From: Panopea generosa
Lineage: Eukaryota > Mollusca > Bivalvia > Adapedonta > Hiatellidae
Direction: 5' to 3'
Assembly (NCBI GenBank): GCA_029582155.1
Contig: CM055906.1
Coordinates: 16,019,828-16,083,827, forward strand
Length of the DNA: 64,000 nt
Shown piece by piece: positions 11,115 to 23,600 of the stretch. A program made the position numbers and the translations under genes. The notes beneath the pieces were generated by a model that was not told the DNA's origin, ran no database searches, and worked only from the letters and a program-made list of their open reading frames with translations. Every line of letters begins with the position of its first letter. Position 1 is the first letter of the stretch.

Positions 11115-11980
11115 CTGTAAATATGATTAAGGCAGCTCAGGGAACAGACTCATATTAGGTTAAAAAGTGCCATAAATTCATACTTTGTGTATTCTCAGAT
11201 CACTTCACACTGAAAATCATATCTCATTGCATAATAGTTGCATTTGAAGATTTATATCCAAATCCTTAAAATTTAGAATGAAGATGTTTATATGTATGTT
11301 ACAAGCTAAAATTTCTATTTTTCTTCAATCATAAATTTAAAACCCATAAATTTTATATACTGCAAGGTATGTAAATCAGACTGTCTTAGCTTAAACCATG
11401 ACATCATAACATTAAATTTATGAATTATTCATTTTTACGTTATACTACCAATATGAATATAATAATGAATTATAAACAAGTAAATATTTGAACAATATTG
11501 CTGGTGAAATGGATTGAGAGGAATAAAAGACAGAAAACAGATTGACGTTTATGGTATAAAGCATTTTTCACTGAAAATAAATCTATAATGTCAGTTTAAA
11601 AATAGTTTATATGTCCTATAATATTTCATTCAGAATGTAAAAGAACCATCACTAAGTGTAACGAATATTAGACTTGGCCAAAACTCAGGCCTATGGTCTC
11701 TGGGAGGCAAGGCAAAACTGTATCAATTTTATAATTTAAAGCATGATTTATTTAATAAAGAAGAAATTGCATCAGATATAAGAGAATTTTTTATTTTAGG
11801 GACTTGTTATATTGAATCTTAAAGATGGTATCATGCAAAATTTCTCTCAGTCATTTAACTTATCAATTTAAACCAACTCACTTAATCTACTGCAGCTATA
11901 TTCCTTTTTGTTCATTTTCAAAAGCTAAACTTTTTTTATAAACTAGAGCTCTAACTAGTATTTCTTGATTCAGAAATGAC
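11115..11980. other. Intergenic/intronic, nothing recognised
   Basis: AT-rich. I looked here on the minus strand for further cryptochrome exons and saw none. Confidence 0.45.
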
Positions 11981-11986
11981 ATTGGT

Positions 11987-12715
11987 ATGGTAAAGTTTGT
12001 GTCACCATACACATTAATGGTGAGAATCTATGTGCAGCCTCACTTAATGTTAAAAAGCAGTGTTTCCTTTGAAATTGCTCCATTCAATGATACAAGTGGC
12101 AGTGTTATTCTTGAAAATAGTATTGACTCTGACATACAAGCTGATATTTCTGGAGTTGATCCTATTTCAGATGAGAAATATATATACGGTAGTGCGATTT
12201 TGTATCTCCCAAGACAGCACATTACATATCCAAATAAAGAAAAAAAAATGTCCATCTAAGCCTTATTAAATGAAGCCAATATATACACAGTTGTAAACTT
12301 TTATCAGAAGAGGCTTCAGGCATACTGAAACATTTAGTGGTGTTTCAGATGTGTCTCAGTTCAATATCTGATTATAAGCATTCACATTCAAACTGATGAA
12401 TGCATTGATGACTTAAATGACAGTGTTACATTTTTCAAAGGTATTGATAGCACTGTGTTTGATGCAATTTTTATCAGTTGATCTAAGTTTGTACCTAGAT
12501 TTACCAATTGTGCAAACAAATATTTGAACCAACTGACTTAATCAGTCTTTAATAAGAGTCTTTTAATAGATCAATTTTCAATTGTGAATTCAATATTTCA
12601 TTCTGACCAAAGAAGATCAAGGTGATCTATACAATGCATTTGAAAATGCCTCAACAGGAGAAAAAGAAATATTGGGGCCAGATTATGATAAACATATAAA
12701 GAATAAATAACTGTA
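11987..12715 (+). pseudogene. Coding-like decayed sequence, unknown
   Basis: A 90-codon ORF (11,987-12,259) includes ENSIDSDIQADISGVDPISD. After stops, further coding-like stretches follow in shifted frames, such as QTDECIDDLNDSVTFFKGID at about 12,395 and EDQGDLYNAFENASTGEKEI ending in a stop near 12,709. Acidic, polar composition unlike translated AT-rich noise, in consistent orientation over 700 bp, suggests one gene broken by several indels. I do not recognise the family and see no splice sites that would repair it. Confidence 0.35.
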
Positions 12716-13244
12716 CTAGGCAACAGAAAGAGGCAAACAAAAACAAGGTAAAAAGTAAAGATTTCTCTGACACTGCAGTGGCTTGTTTTGACCTTGAGGT
12801 AATTCATTAAAGCCACACTCTTTTCAATCATGTTTACACTATAAAAGGAGACTCAGTTCATTTAAATTATTAAACCATTTATGGGCTCCAATGAAGTTCA
12901 TTGCTATATTTGGATGGAGTCCATAGAAAGTAGAACAGTACATTTATGTGAACTTGCTTCCAGTCTTTTTCTTTTTATCAAAACAATAATCAGAAAGTCA
13001 GAAGAAATTTTATAATCTAGAGTGACAACTGTACCACCCAAAACAAAAATAAGTTTTACTTTAGCATGATGTGGTTTTGCCTGCAGAGGTTCAATCTTCT
13101 TTCTATCACTCATAAATATTTAGAAAATGCACATAATGAGTGAGACTATCCATGCTTCTACAGAGTGTGCCAGTAAAACTATTTCTGTATAATTATACAA
13201 TTTCACAGTAGGTAGCAACTTTCAGATTGACTGATCAAATATAT

Positions 13245-13362
13245 AGCATCAGTTTTATGCCATCAAGGGCTAAGACAATCAGTTAACTTAACCTATCTTT
13301 CCTGGGATAATGTAAGCCTAACCAGTACTCCAGCACATCCTTCTCCCCAAGCAACTAACAGA
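13245..13362 (-). mobile_element. SINE-A fragment (3' part)
   Basis: Contains atgccatcaagggctaagac, cctgggataatg and taaccagtactccagcac, the 3' half of SINE-A on the minus strand; the tRNA-like head is missing. Confidence 0.6.
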
Positions 13363-13399
13363 AGTGACAGGACAAGAAAACCTTACTTTATTCGGGGAA

Positions 13400-13795
13400 A
13401 TGAGCATGATGATTTTTTTTGTGATTTTAAAAGTATTGCCCTTTAAATCAATAATTTTGAAAGTAACAGTAAGAATGACAATGTATACTGGGGATCAATT
13501 AAAGTATAATCTATGTTATTTTCTCTGTACTCATGATTTAATAGTTATAAATAAGTTTAATGAGGCTATGTTAGTCAAAATTATCAGTATATTTTCCATA
13601 GTGTTGGGTAACATTCAGACAATGTCATGGTCTTTATCATACCTAATAGTGCTGCAGACTATATTAGAAACATTTAGTCACCTAAATAACCTGTATTTTA
13701 TAGGGATACACATTTGTTACAGACAGTTCATGGAAGACAATATAATATTGTTAGTTATAGAATTTAATACTTTCCCATTGTCATACAATAAATGA
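13400..13795 (+). CDS. Hypothetical hydrophobic ORF
   Basis: From the ATG at 13,400 the frame stays open for 131 codons to TGA; the open frame begins at 13,364. In sequence this AT-rich such a length is unusual by chance. The product would be rich in Ile, Leu, Phe and Val, with possible membrane segments, but no motif or family is recognised. The start abuts a SINE-A fragment and there is no clear promoter or splice signal. It may be a remnant of the decayed sequence upstream or a chance ORF. Confidence 0.22.
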   Translation: MSMMIFFVILKVLPFKSIILKVTVRMTMYTGDQLKYNLCYFLCTHDLIVINKFNEAMLVKIISIFSIVLGNIQTMSWSLSYLIVLQTILETFSHLNNLYFIGIHICYRQFMEDNIILLVIEFNTFPLSYNK

Positions 13796-13799
13796 AAGA

Positions 13800-14500
13800 A
13801 AAAGATTGATAATAAACACATGAAAAACAGATGTTTGATTATGTCTTTTACATTTGCTTGAATTGGGAACAAAAATACAGATACAACCATTTCACACCAA
13901 GTAAAGTTGCAGAATTTTGGTGCAAAGGGGTTGTAATTTGATCTTTGTCAAATATCTCTTTTTAAAACTAAATGACTGTTTCATGTCAGTCTCTGTTAAA
14001 ATCATCCACAAAAATGACAAAAAAACATGAACAAAAACTAAAGGAGTTAACAATTTTTTGTCTTTCCTGAACAATTAGAAATATTTACTTACAACTGTTT
14101 TGCACCAAGCCCTCAGTATACATTATTGAAATTTTCAAATTGTAATGATGAATAATTATACTATTGAAATATCATGTTTTTAGATTTCAGTGTTGTAAAA
14201 TTTGCCCAGTATAACCCTTTTATACACTCAACTTCAGGACAACCTCGTATTATGGGGTGATAAACTAGGCATAGATCTGTTATTAAATTGATAAGTTGTT
14301 ACTAAGATGTAAAAATATGTCCCCAAAAAGGCCATTTTTGAGCGTTATGCTGTCTCACTTGAAAAAAATAATATTTTGACCAGTATTTTTTATATCTTAT
14401 AATATCAATTATTTTTTCTAAAACTATTGTTTTCCTGCAGAAAAATATTTAACTTACAAAATGATGCTAAGCTGAAAAAAAAATCATGAATATTTGACAG
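13800..14500. other. Intergenic, nothing recognised
   Basis: AT-rich, no exon, RNA or repeat identified. Confidence 0.4.
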
Positions 14501-14504
14501 AATT

Positions 14505-14822
14505 ATGGTAAAAAGACTGAGATCAGTGATGATAATCGAATTTTATAAATATATGTTCTCAAATCACATGATATCATATCTAAATATTGTTCGTAGGCAA
14601 AAGAAGTTTTAACATTATTATATAATTCTAGCATACCACTATTTGATTTATTTGAAAACAAATTTTGTAGGAAACTGTCAATAACTCTTTTTTTAAATAC
14701 ATGAATAAAATTATTAATGACAATCATTGAGGGATCTTCCCAAATATATCCAAAGCCATAAACAGATAACATTTGTTTAATATTAGACAACCAATTCTTT
14801 TTACCTTTTATACAATCATCAT
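14505..14822 (-). pseudogene. Non-LTR retrotransposon ORF2 C-terminal fragment
   Basis: The minus strand reads NWLSNIKQMLSVYGFGYIWE, then NNFIHVFKKRVIDSFLQNLF and YEQYLDMISCDLRTYIYKIR. The order (xLLxxYGFGxxW, about ten residues, FxxxFKxRxIDxFxQ, then the YLxxI and LxxLRxSSH-type block) is what follows the reverse transcriptase in many invertebrate LINE polyproteins. Stops lie just upstream (about 14,825) and the expected Cys/His-rich tail after IRLSS is lost, so only about 105 codons survive. It is adjacent to the foldback element at 14,976. Confidence 0.7.
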
Positions 14823-14975
14823 ATTAAAGATATAGTTACGTGTGGATGGACGGTATGATTACTCAGTTAATATATATGGACCTGAGGTCTTTCTTCATCT
14901 ATAATAGCGGATGCCACGCCAGTATATAACATATAATGTGTTTAAAATAACGCATAATACATATATCAAAATAAT

Positions 14976-15645
14976 ATATTAAAAAGGGATTTCCTAACTC
15001 TGGCTACGCCTAGGTTAGACTAAAATAGATTGCCCGCTCAGTCAAAAATGCAATATATTTTGTGAAGTATTAAATGAGTCACGTGATTTCATGATCTGTT
15101 ATACACATGGGTGGAACCAGGATTCAGTTATGAGGATTTGACAAACACGTTTCATCTTAGAGAGAGTCCGAATGGCGTCAAGCAGTTGTTAAGTGCTGTC
15201 TATGTTTAAAATGGGGATTTCGTTTTCACCCCAATTTAAATATCGTGACAAAATTGTAGTGGTAAACTTGAAAGGAAATCTACATCTTCTAAAAATAGAC
15301 AGCACTTAAATACTGCTTGGCGTCATTTGGACTCGAACAATATTTACTACGTGTAAGGTTGTATCAATTACGGATCTTCTACGTTAAGAAAACCGGCGTA
15401 AGCCCTCACCACCTTGCCCATATATTTCATTAAAATTCACTATATTTCTCTGAAAATATGTGTACCCGTTCAGATGCGCCTTTAAACTGAAATCCTGGAT
15501 CACTCCTGTGTATAACAGATCAAATTGAAATGAAAATGAATTCAGGTGACTCATACGTCACAAAGTAGGTTGCACATTGAAGCGGGAAATCTATTTTAAT
15601 CTAACCTAGGCGCGTAGCCCAAGTCAGGAAATTCCTTTTTAATAT
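14976..15645. mobile_element. Foldback MITE with about 150-bp terminal inverted repeats
   Basis: Left end atattaaaaagggatttcct pairs with right end aggaaattcctttttaatat. The complementarity continues imperfectly for about 150 bp (ctacgcctaggttaga against tctaacctaggcgcgtag; gatctgttatacaca against tgtgtataacagatc). A second inner inverted pair lies at 15,163-15,203 and 15,295-15,335 (ggcgtcaagcag against ctgcttggcgtc; aagtgctgtctat against atagacagcactt), making most of the element one imperfect palindrome. No transposase ORF. Related internal sequence occurs at 26,852-27,046 and 28,850-29,065. Confidence 0.8.
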
Positions 15646-16383
15646 CTTATCTTAGCATGTTTAAACATATATCATTTTGGCCATAAGGTTATAGGCATGA
15701 TGTATTGGAACAAATGTCATTTTAGCCAATTTTAAAAGTTTGAAAAATCCTGATAAAGCCACTTTAATAACATGATAGTTTTCACGGTGACATCTACAAC
15801 TGCGTTGGAAGGCGTGTTTGAAATCACTGTCTTCTCATGTGTGGGACACTTTTCACATTTCCACGTGCTTAACGTGCTTCCATCTGTTGACATTTTATGG
15901 TCGCAATGGAATGTCATTTGCCAGTGAGTTAATGGTTAATGTATGATTGTGCGTAAATAAACTAATATGTTACAAGTAAATATTACTATTTTGGATATAA
16001 CCATAGTTTAAATGAAAGGTAAGTGTTTTTGTTAATTAGTTGACCGAAAATTATTGTTAAAATGGCGAGCAAATGTACTAATATCTTTCAGTATTTTGGG
16101 AAAGTATGAGCTGGTGAGGCCATAGGTTCACTGATATTGTGCCGACACTACAAAGACTAAGTACGATAGAAGTTACTGAATAGAAATATACTGATATATG
16201 ATGTTTGATGTAAATGTGAAGTTTACTGCCATGATCTAAAACATATCGGCGCTATAAGTAAGTGATGCCTCTTTAAGGGGTAAAGAATTATACTGTGTGT
16301 TCTTTTTCAATTAATCCTAAGTTTTCGAATCGAAACTTTTATTTGACTGAAATGTTTAAGTTGGATACCATTTGGCAAGTCGA

Positions 16384-16700
16384 GTTAGAAACTTGAGGAT
16401 TAAGTATATACTATATAGAAACTCGAGGATTAAGTATATGCTATATAGAAACGTGAGGAATAAGTATATGCTATATAGAAACTCGAGGATTAAGCATATG
16501 CTATATAGAAACTCGAGGATTAAGCATATGCTATATAGAAACTCCTCGAAGATTAAGTATATGCTATATAGTAACTCGAGGATTAAGTATATGCTATATA
16601 AAACTCGAGGATTACGTATATATGCTATATAGAAACTCGAGGATTAAGTATATGCTATATAGAAACTCGAGGATTACGTATATGCTATATAGTCTTATAT
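16384..16700. repeat. 30-bp tandem array, about 10-11 copies
   Basis: Unit actcgaggattaagtatatg followed by ctatatagaa, with few substitutions and small indels (for example near 16,545 and 16,600). Most units keep the palindrome CTCGAG and the AT palindrome CTATATAG. The 86-codon plus-strand ORF here is a by-product of the 30-bp period. Confidence 0.95.
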
Positions 16701-17625
16701 GCTTGTCAAGCAAATATTTTTCTTGCGTTAAGGAAACCACAAGATGAAGAAAGTAATACATCTAGATATCTGTATTCTTTAACAGTTTCTATGTTTTAAC
16801 CATTTCTATCAATTTGAAGTTACTAGGTTTATTGTACCAGAAATAATCACCTTCGTTTTATTCATATAAATTGATAATTTCCTCTTTTTTTTTTGCCACT
16901 TTGCAAGTTTAGAAGTACGATAGGGCTATCACTAACAATAACTGTGTACTCCGCATTTACCAAATTAACTTATTTAAGATAAATATTTTTGTTTTGAAGT
17001 GGCTGGTTAAAATCGATCCCGTTATTATATTTTCGAGCTCCATTTCTACGTCGTTTAAGTAGATTAAAAAAGAATCGGTGAAAGATTTACCCAACATTAT
17101 CATTGAGTAATTGGAACTTATTATCATTAACAGTTACACCAGATTAATATCGGAATACATATTAACATTTATTTAGAAAAGCTTACCGTTTCTATATGAT
17201 AGCATTTTAATGAATGTACTGGTACTCCGCAGACCTACCAGCCAATTACTATATAAAACTACGGAGAAATTTATACAGGAGCACATTTTTTGTGATCTTA
17301 ACGTTTCTATAAAAAAGAGTAAAAACATGATCAATAATAGAGTATTTTGCCCAAAAAAATAGCTTGGTTTTCTTTAAGAATATTTTGTTTTGGGAATATA
17401 CGAATACTCGATTACCTCAAAATCAGAGAAAAGGGGGAACAACTCGGGAGAGGCTATCACATAGTTTAAATACGGAAATATCTATATTGTTAAAGTCCCA
17501 AAATTCCGATCTTGGCCGATCCTGCTGTTAACATTAAACAGGTTGTTGCGATTACACTTGGGAGCTGCATACGTATAACCGTGATAATAGTTAAGCAGAT
17601 ACTTTATAGTGACAACGATGCTGAC
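16701..17625. other. Intergenic, nothing recognised
   Basis: AT-rich sequence between two arrays, with no recognisable gene or element. Confidence 0.45.
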
Positions 17626-20600
17626 AGCGGACATTGTGCGCGTTCCGTTTTACGGAATGTTTGTTTCCCTGGCTCATTGTGTTTTTCCCATGTTAAGAAT
17701 TGTATTTTCCTCGCTCGTTGTGCTTGTTCCATGTCAAGAATTGTTTGTTTCCCTGGCACGTTGTGTGTATTCCATGTTAAGGAAGTTTTGTTTCCCTGAC
17801 ACGTTGTGCTTGTTCCATGTTAAGGATTGTTTGTTTTCCTTGCACGTTGTATGTGTTCCATGTTCAGGTTTGTGTGTTTCCCTGGCACGTTGTGCGTGTT
17901 CCATGTTAAGGATTTGTTTATTTCTGTGGCACATTGTGCGTGTTTCATGTTAAGGATTGTTGTCCTGGCACGTTGTGCGTGTTCCATGTTAATGATTGTG
18001 TGTTTCCGTGGCACATTGTGCGTGTTTCATGCTAAGGATTGTTGTCCTGGCACGTTGTACGTGTTCCATGTTAAGGGGTGTGTGTTTCCCTGTCACGTTG
18101 TGCGTGTTCCATGTTAAGGATTGTTTGTTTCCGTGGCACATTGTGCGTGTTTCATGCTAAGGATTGTTGTCCTGGCACGTTGTATGTGTTCCATGTTAAA
18201 GATTGTGTGTTTCCCTGACACGTTGTGCGTGTTCCATGTTAAGGATTGTGTGTTTCCCTGGTACGTTGTATGTGTTCCATGTTAAAGATTGTTTGTTTCC
18301 GTGGCACATTGTGCGTGTTTCATGATAAGGATTGTTGTCCTGACACGTTGTGCTTGTTCCATGTTAAGGATTGTGTGTTTCCCCGGCACGTTGTGCGCGT
18401 TCCATGTTAAGGATTGTTTGTTTCTGTGGCACATTGTGCGTGTTTCATGCTAAGGATTGTTGTCCTGGCATGTTGTGCGTGTTCCATGTTAAGGATTGTG
18501 TGTTTCCCTGTCACATTGTGCGTGTTCCATGTTAAGGATTGTTTGTTTCCGTGGCACATTGTGCGTGTTTCATGATAAGAATTGTTGTCCTGGCACGTTG
18601 TGCGTGTTCCATGTTAAGGATTGTGTCTTTCCCTGACACATTGTGCGTGTTCCATGTTAAGGATTGTTTGTTTCCGTGGTACATTGTGCGTGTTCCATGT
18701 TAAGGATAGTTTGTTTCCCTGGCACGTTGTTCGTGTTCCATGTTAAGGATTGTGTGTTTCCCTGACACGTTGTGCGTGTTCCATGTTAAGAATTGTGTGT
18801 TTTCCTTGCACGTTGTATGTGTTCCATGATAAGGTTTGTGTGTTTCCCTGGCACGTTGTGCGTGTTCCATGTTAAAGATTGTTTGTTTCTGTGGCACATT
18901 GTGCGTGTTTCATGTTAAGGATTGTTGTCCTGACACGTTGTGCTTGTTCCATGTTAAGGATTGTGTGTTTCCCCGGCACGTTGTGCGTGTTCCATGTTAA
19001 GGATTGTTTGTTTCCGTGGCACATTGTGTGTGTTTCATGCTAAGGAATGTTGTCCTGGCATGTTGTGCGTGTTCCATGTTAAGGATTGTGTCTTTCCCTG
19101 ACACATTGTGCGTGTTCTATGTTAAGGATTGTTTGTTTCCGTGGTACATTGTGCGTGTTCAATGTTAAGGATTGTTTGTTTCCCTGGCACGTTGTTTGTG
19201 TTCCATGTTAAGGATTGTGTGTTTCCCTGACACGTTGTGTGTGCTCCATGTTAAGGATTGTTTGTTTACCTGGAACGTTGTGCGTATTTCATGTCAATGA
19301 TTGTTTGTTTTCCTGGTACATTGTGCGTGTTTCATGATAAGGATTGTTGTTTCCCTGGCACGTTGTTTGTGTTCCATGTTAAGGATTGTGTTTTTCCCTG
19401 ACACGTTGTGCGTGTTCCATGATAAGGGTTGTTTGTTTCCCTGGCACGTTGTGCGTGTTCCATGTAAAGGATTGTTTGTTTCTTTGGCACATTGTGCGTG
19501 TTTCATGCGAAGGATTGTTGTCCTGGCACGTTGTGCTTGTTTCATGCTAAGGATTGTTGTTCCCTAGCACGTTGGCTGTGCGTGTTCTGTGTGATTGTTG
19601 TTGTCCTGGCACGTTGTGCGTGTTCCATGTTAGGATTGTTTGTTTCCTGGCACGTTGTGCGAGTTCCATATTAAAGATTGTTTGTTTCCCTGGCACATTG
19701 TGCGTGTTTCATGTTCAGGAATGTTTGTTTCCCTGGCACGTTGTGCGTGTTTAATGCGAAAGATTGTTGTCCTGACACGTTGTATGTGTTTCATGATAGA
19801 ATTGTTTGTTTCCCTGGCACGTTGTGCGAGTTCCATGTTAAAGATTGTTTGTTTCCCTGGCACTTTGTGCGTGTTTCATGTTAAGGATTGTTTGTTTCCC
19901 TGGCACGTTGTGCGTGTTCCATGTTAAAGATTGTTTGTTTCCCTGGGTCAGTGTGCGTGTTTCATGCTTAGGATTGTTGTTTCCCTGGCACATTGTGCGT
20001 GTTTCATGCTAAGGATTGTTGTTTCCCTGGTACGTTGTGCGTGTTCCATGTTAAGGATTGGTTGTTTCCCTAGCACGTTATGCGTGTTCCATATAAAGGA
20101 TTGTTTGTTTCCCTGACACGTTGTGCGTGTTTCATGCTAAAGATTGTTGTTTCCCTGACACGTTGTGCGTGTTTCATGCTGAGAATTGTTGTTTCCCTGA
20201 CACGTTGTGCATGTTTCATGTTAAGGATTGTTTGTTTCCCTGGCACATTGTGCGTGTTCGATGTTAAAGATTGTTTGTTTCCCTGGCACGTTGTGCATGT
20301 TTCATGCTAAGGATTGTTGTTTCCCTGGCACGTTCTGTGTGTTCTATGTGATTGTTGTTTCCCTGGTACGTTGTGCGTGTTCCATGTTAAGGATTGGTTG
20401 TTTCCCTGGCATGTTGTGTGTGTTTCATGCTAAGGATTGTTGTTTCCCTGACACGTTGTGCATGTTCCATGTTAAGGATTGTTGTTTCCCTGACACGTTG
20501 TGCGTGTTCCATGTTAAGGATTGTTTGTTTCCCTGACACATTGTGCGTGTTTCGTGCTAAGGATTGTGGTTTACTTGACACGTTGTGTGTGTTTCATGCT

Positions 20601-23600
20601 GAGAATTGTTGTTTCCCTGACACGTTGTGCGTGTTTCATGTTAAGGATTGTTTGTTTCCCTGGCACATTGTGCGTGTTCGATGTTAAATATTGTTTGTTT
20701 CCCTGGCACGTTGTGCATGTTTCATGCTAAGGATTGTTGTTTCCCTGGCACGTTCTGTGTGTTCTATGTGATTGTTGTTTCCCTGGTACATTGTGCGTGT
20801 TCCATGTTAAGGATTGGTTGTTTCCCTGGCATGTTGTGCGTGTTTCATGCTAAGGATTGTTGTTTCCCTGACACGTTGTGCATGTTCCATGTTAAGGATT
20901 GTTGTTTCCCTGACACGTTGTGCGTGTTCCATGTTAAGGATTGTTTGTTTCCCTGACACATTGTGCCTGTTTCGTGCTAAGGATTGTGGTTTACTTGACA
21001 CATTGTGTGTGTTTCATGCTAAGGATTGTTGTTTCCCTGACCCGTTTTGTGTGTTTCATGCTAAGGATTGTTGTTTCCCTGATACGTTGTGCGTGTTTTA
21101 GGCTAAGGATTGTTGTATCACTGATACGTTGTGCGTGTTCCATGTTAAGGATTGTTGTTTCCCTGACACGTTGTGCATGTTCCATGCTAAGGATTGTTGT
21201 TTCCCTGATACGTTGTGCGTGTTTCATGCTAAGGATTGTTGTTTACCTGACACGTTGTGCATGTTCCATGTTAAGGATTGTTGTTTCCCTGATACGTTGT
21301 GCGTGTTCCATGTTAAGGATTGTTGTTTCCCTGACACGTTGTGCATGTTCCATGTTAAGGATTGTTGTTTACTTGACACGTTGTGCGTGTTTCATGTTAA
21401 GGATTGTTGTTTCCCTGACACGTTGTGCATGTTCCATGTTAAGGATTGTTGTTTCTTTGATACGTTGTGCATGTTCCATGTTAAGGATTGTTGTTTCCCT
21501 GATACGTTGTGCGTGTTCCATGTTAAGGATTGTTGTTTACTTGACACGTTGTGCATGTTCCATGTGATTGTTGTTTCCCTGATACGCTGTGCGTGTTCCA
21601 TGTTAAGGATCGTTGTTTCCCTGGTACGTTGTGCGTGTTCCATGTTAAGGATTGTTGTTTCCCTGATACGTTGTGCATGTTTCATGCTAAGGATTTTTGT
21701 TTCCCTGACACATTGTGCGTGTTTCGTGCTAAGGATTGTGGTTTACTTGACACGTTGTGTGTGTTTCATGCTAAGGATTGTTGTTTCCCTGACCCGTTGT
21801 GTGTGTTTCATGCTAAGGATTGTTGTTTCCCTGATACGTTGTGCGTGTTTCAGGCTAAGGATTGTTGTTTCCCTGATACGTTGTGCGTGTTCCATGTTAA
21901 GGATTGTTGTTTCCCTGACACGTTGTGCATGTTCCATGCTAAGGATTGTTGTTTCCCTGATACGTTGTGCGTGTTTCATGCTAAGGATTGTTGTTTCCCT
22001 GACACGTTGTGCATGTTCCATGTTAAGGATTGTTGTTTCCCTGATACGTTGTGCGTGTTCCATGTTAAGGATTGTTGTTTCCCTGACACGTTGTGCATGT
22101 TCCATGTTAAGGATTGTTGTTTACTTGACACGTTGTGTGTGTTTCATGTTAAGGATTGTTGTTTCCCTGACACGTTGTGCATGTTCCATGTTAAGGATTG
22201 TTGTTTCCCTGATACGTTGTGCATGTTCCATTTTAAGGATTATTGTTTCCCTGATACGTTGTGCGTGTTCCATGTTAAGGATTGTTGTTTACTTGACACG
22301 TTGTGCATGTTCCATGTGATTGTTGTTTCCCTGATACGTTGTGCGTGTTCCATTTTAAGGATTGTTGTTTCCCTGATACGTTGTGCGTGTTCCATGTTAA
22401 GGATCGTTGTTTCCCTGGTACGTTGTGCGTGTTCCATGTTAAGGATCGTTGTTTCCCTGGTACGTTGTGTGTGTTCCATGTTAAGGATTGTTGTTTCCCT
22501 GATACGTTGTGCTTGTTTCATGCTAAGGATTGTTGTTTCCCTGACACGTTGTGCATGTTTCATGCTAAGGATTGTTGTTTCCCTGACACGTTGTGCGTGT
22601 TCCATGTTAAGGATTGTTTGTTTCCCTGACACATTGTGCGTGTTTCTTGCTAAGGTTTGTTGTTTACTTGACACGTTGTGTGTGTTTCATGCTAAGGATT
22701 GTTGTTTCCCTGACCCGTTGTGTGTGTTTCATGCTAAGGATTGTTGTTTCCCTGGCACATTGTGCGTGTGTCATGCTAAGGATTGTTGTTACCCTGGCAC
22801 GTTGTGTGTTTTTCATGCTAAGGATTGTTGTTTCCCTGGCACATTGTGTGTGTTTCATGCTAAGGATTGTTGTTTCCCTGACCCGTTGTGCGTGTTTCAT
22901 GCTAAGGATTGTTGTTTCCCTGGCACATTGTGCGTGTTCCATGTTAAGGATTGGTGTTTTCTGACACGTTGTGAGTGTTTCATGTTAAGGATTGTTGTTT
23001 CCCTGGCACGTTGTGTGTTTTTCATGCTAAGGATTGTTGTTTCCCTGGCACATTGTGTGTGTTTCATGCTAAGGATTGTTGTTTCCCTGACCCGTTGTGC
23101 GTGTTCCATGTTAAGGATTGTTGTTTCCCTGGTACGTTGTGCGTGTTTCATGCTAAGGATTGTTGTTTCCCTGGCACATTGTGCGTGTGTCATGCTAAGG
23201 ATTGTTGTTTCCCTGGCACGTTGTGTGTTTTTCATGCTAAGGATTGTTGTTTCCCTGGCACATTGTGTGTGTTTCATGCTAAGGATTGTTGTTTCCCTGA
23301 CCCGTTGTGCGTGTTTCATGCTAAGGATTGTTGTTTCCCTGGCACATTGTGCGTGTTCCATGTTAAGGATTGGTGTTTTCTGACACGTTGTGCGTGTTTC
23401 ATGTTAAGGATTGTTGTTTCCCTGGCACGTTGTGTGTTTTTCATGCTAAGGATTGTTGTTTCCCTGGCACATTATGTGTGTTTCATGCTAAGGATTGTTG
23501 TTTCCCTGGCACATTGTGCGTGTGTCATGCTAAGGATTGTTGTTTCCCTGGCACGTTGTGTGTTTTTCATGCTAAGGATTGTTGTTTCCCTGGCACATTG

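Noticed and set aside
12904-13113. 69-codon minus-strand ORF
   Set aside because: Short, no homology recognised, start codon context and splice signals absent.
15732-15917. 61-codon minus-strand ORF with two CxxC-like pairs
   Set aside because: Looks mildly coding-like (WKCEKCPTHEKT) but is short, isolated, with no splice sites or family resemblance.
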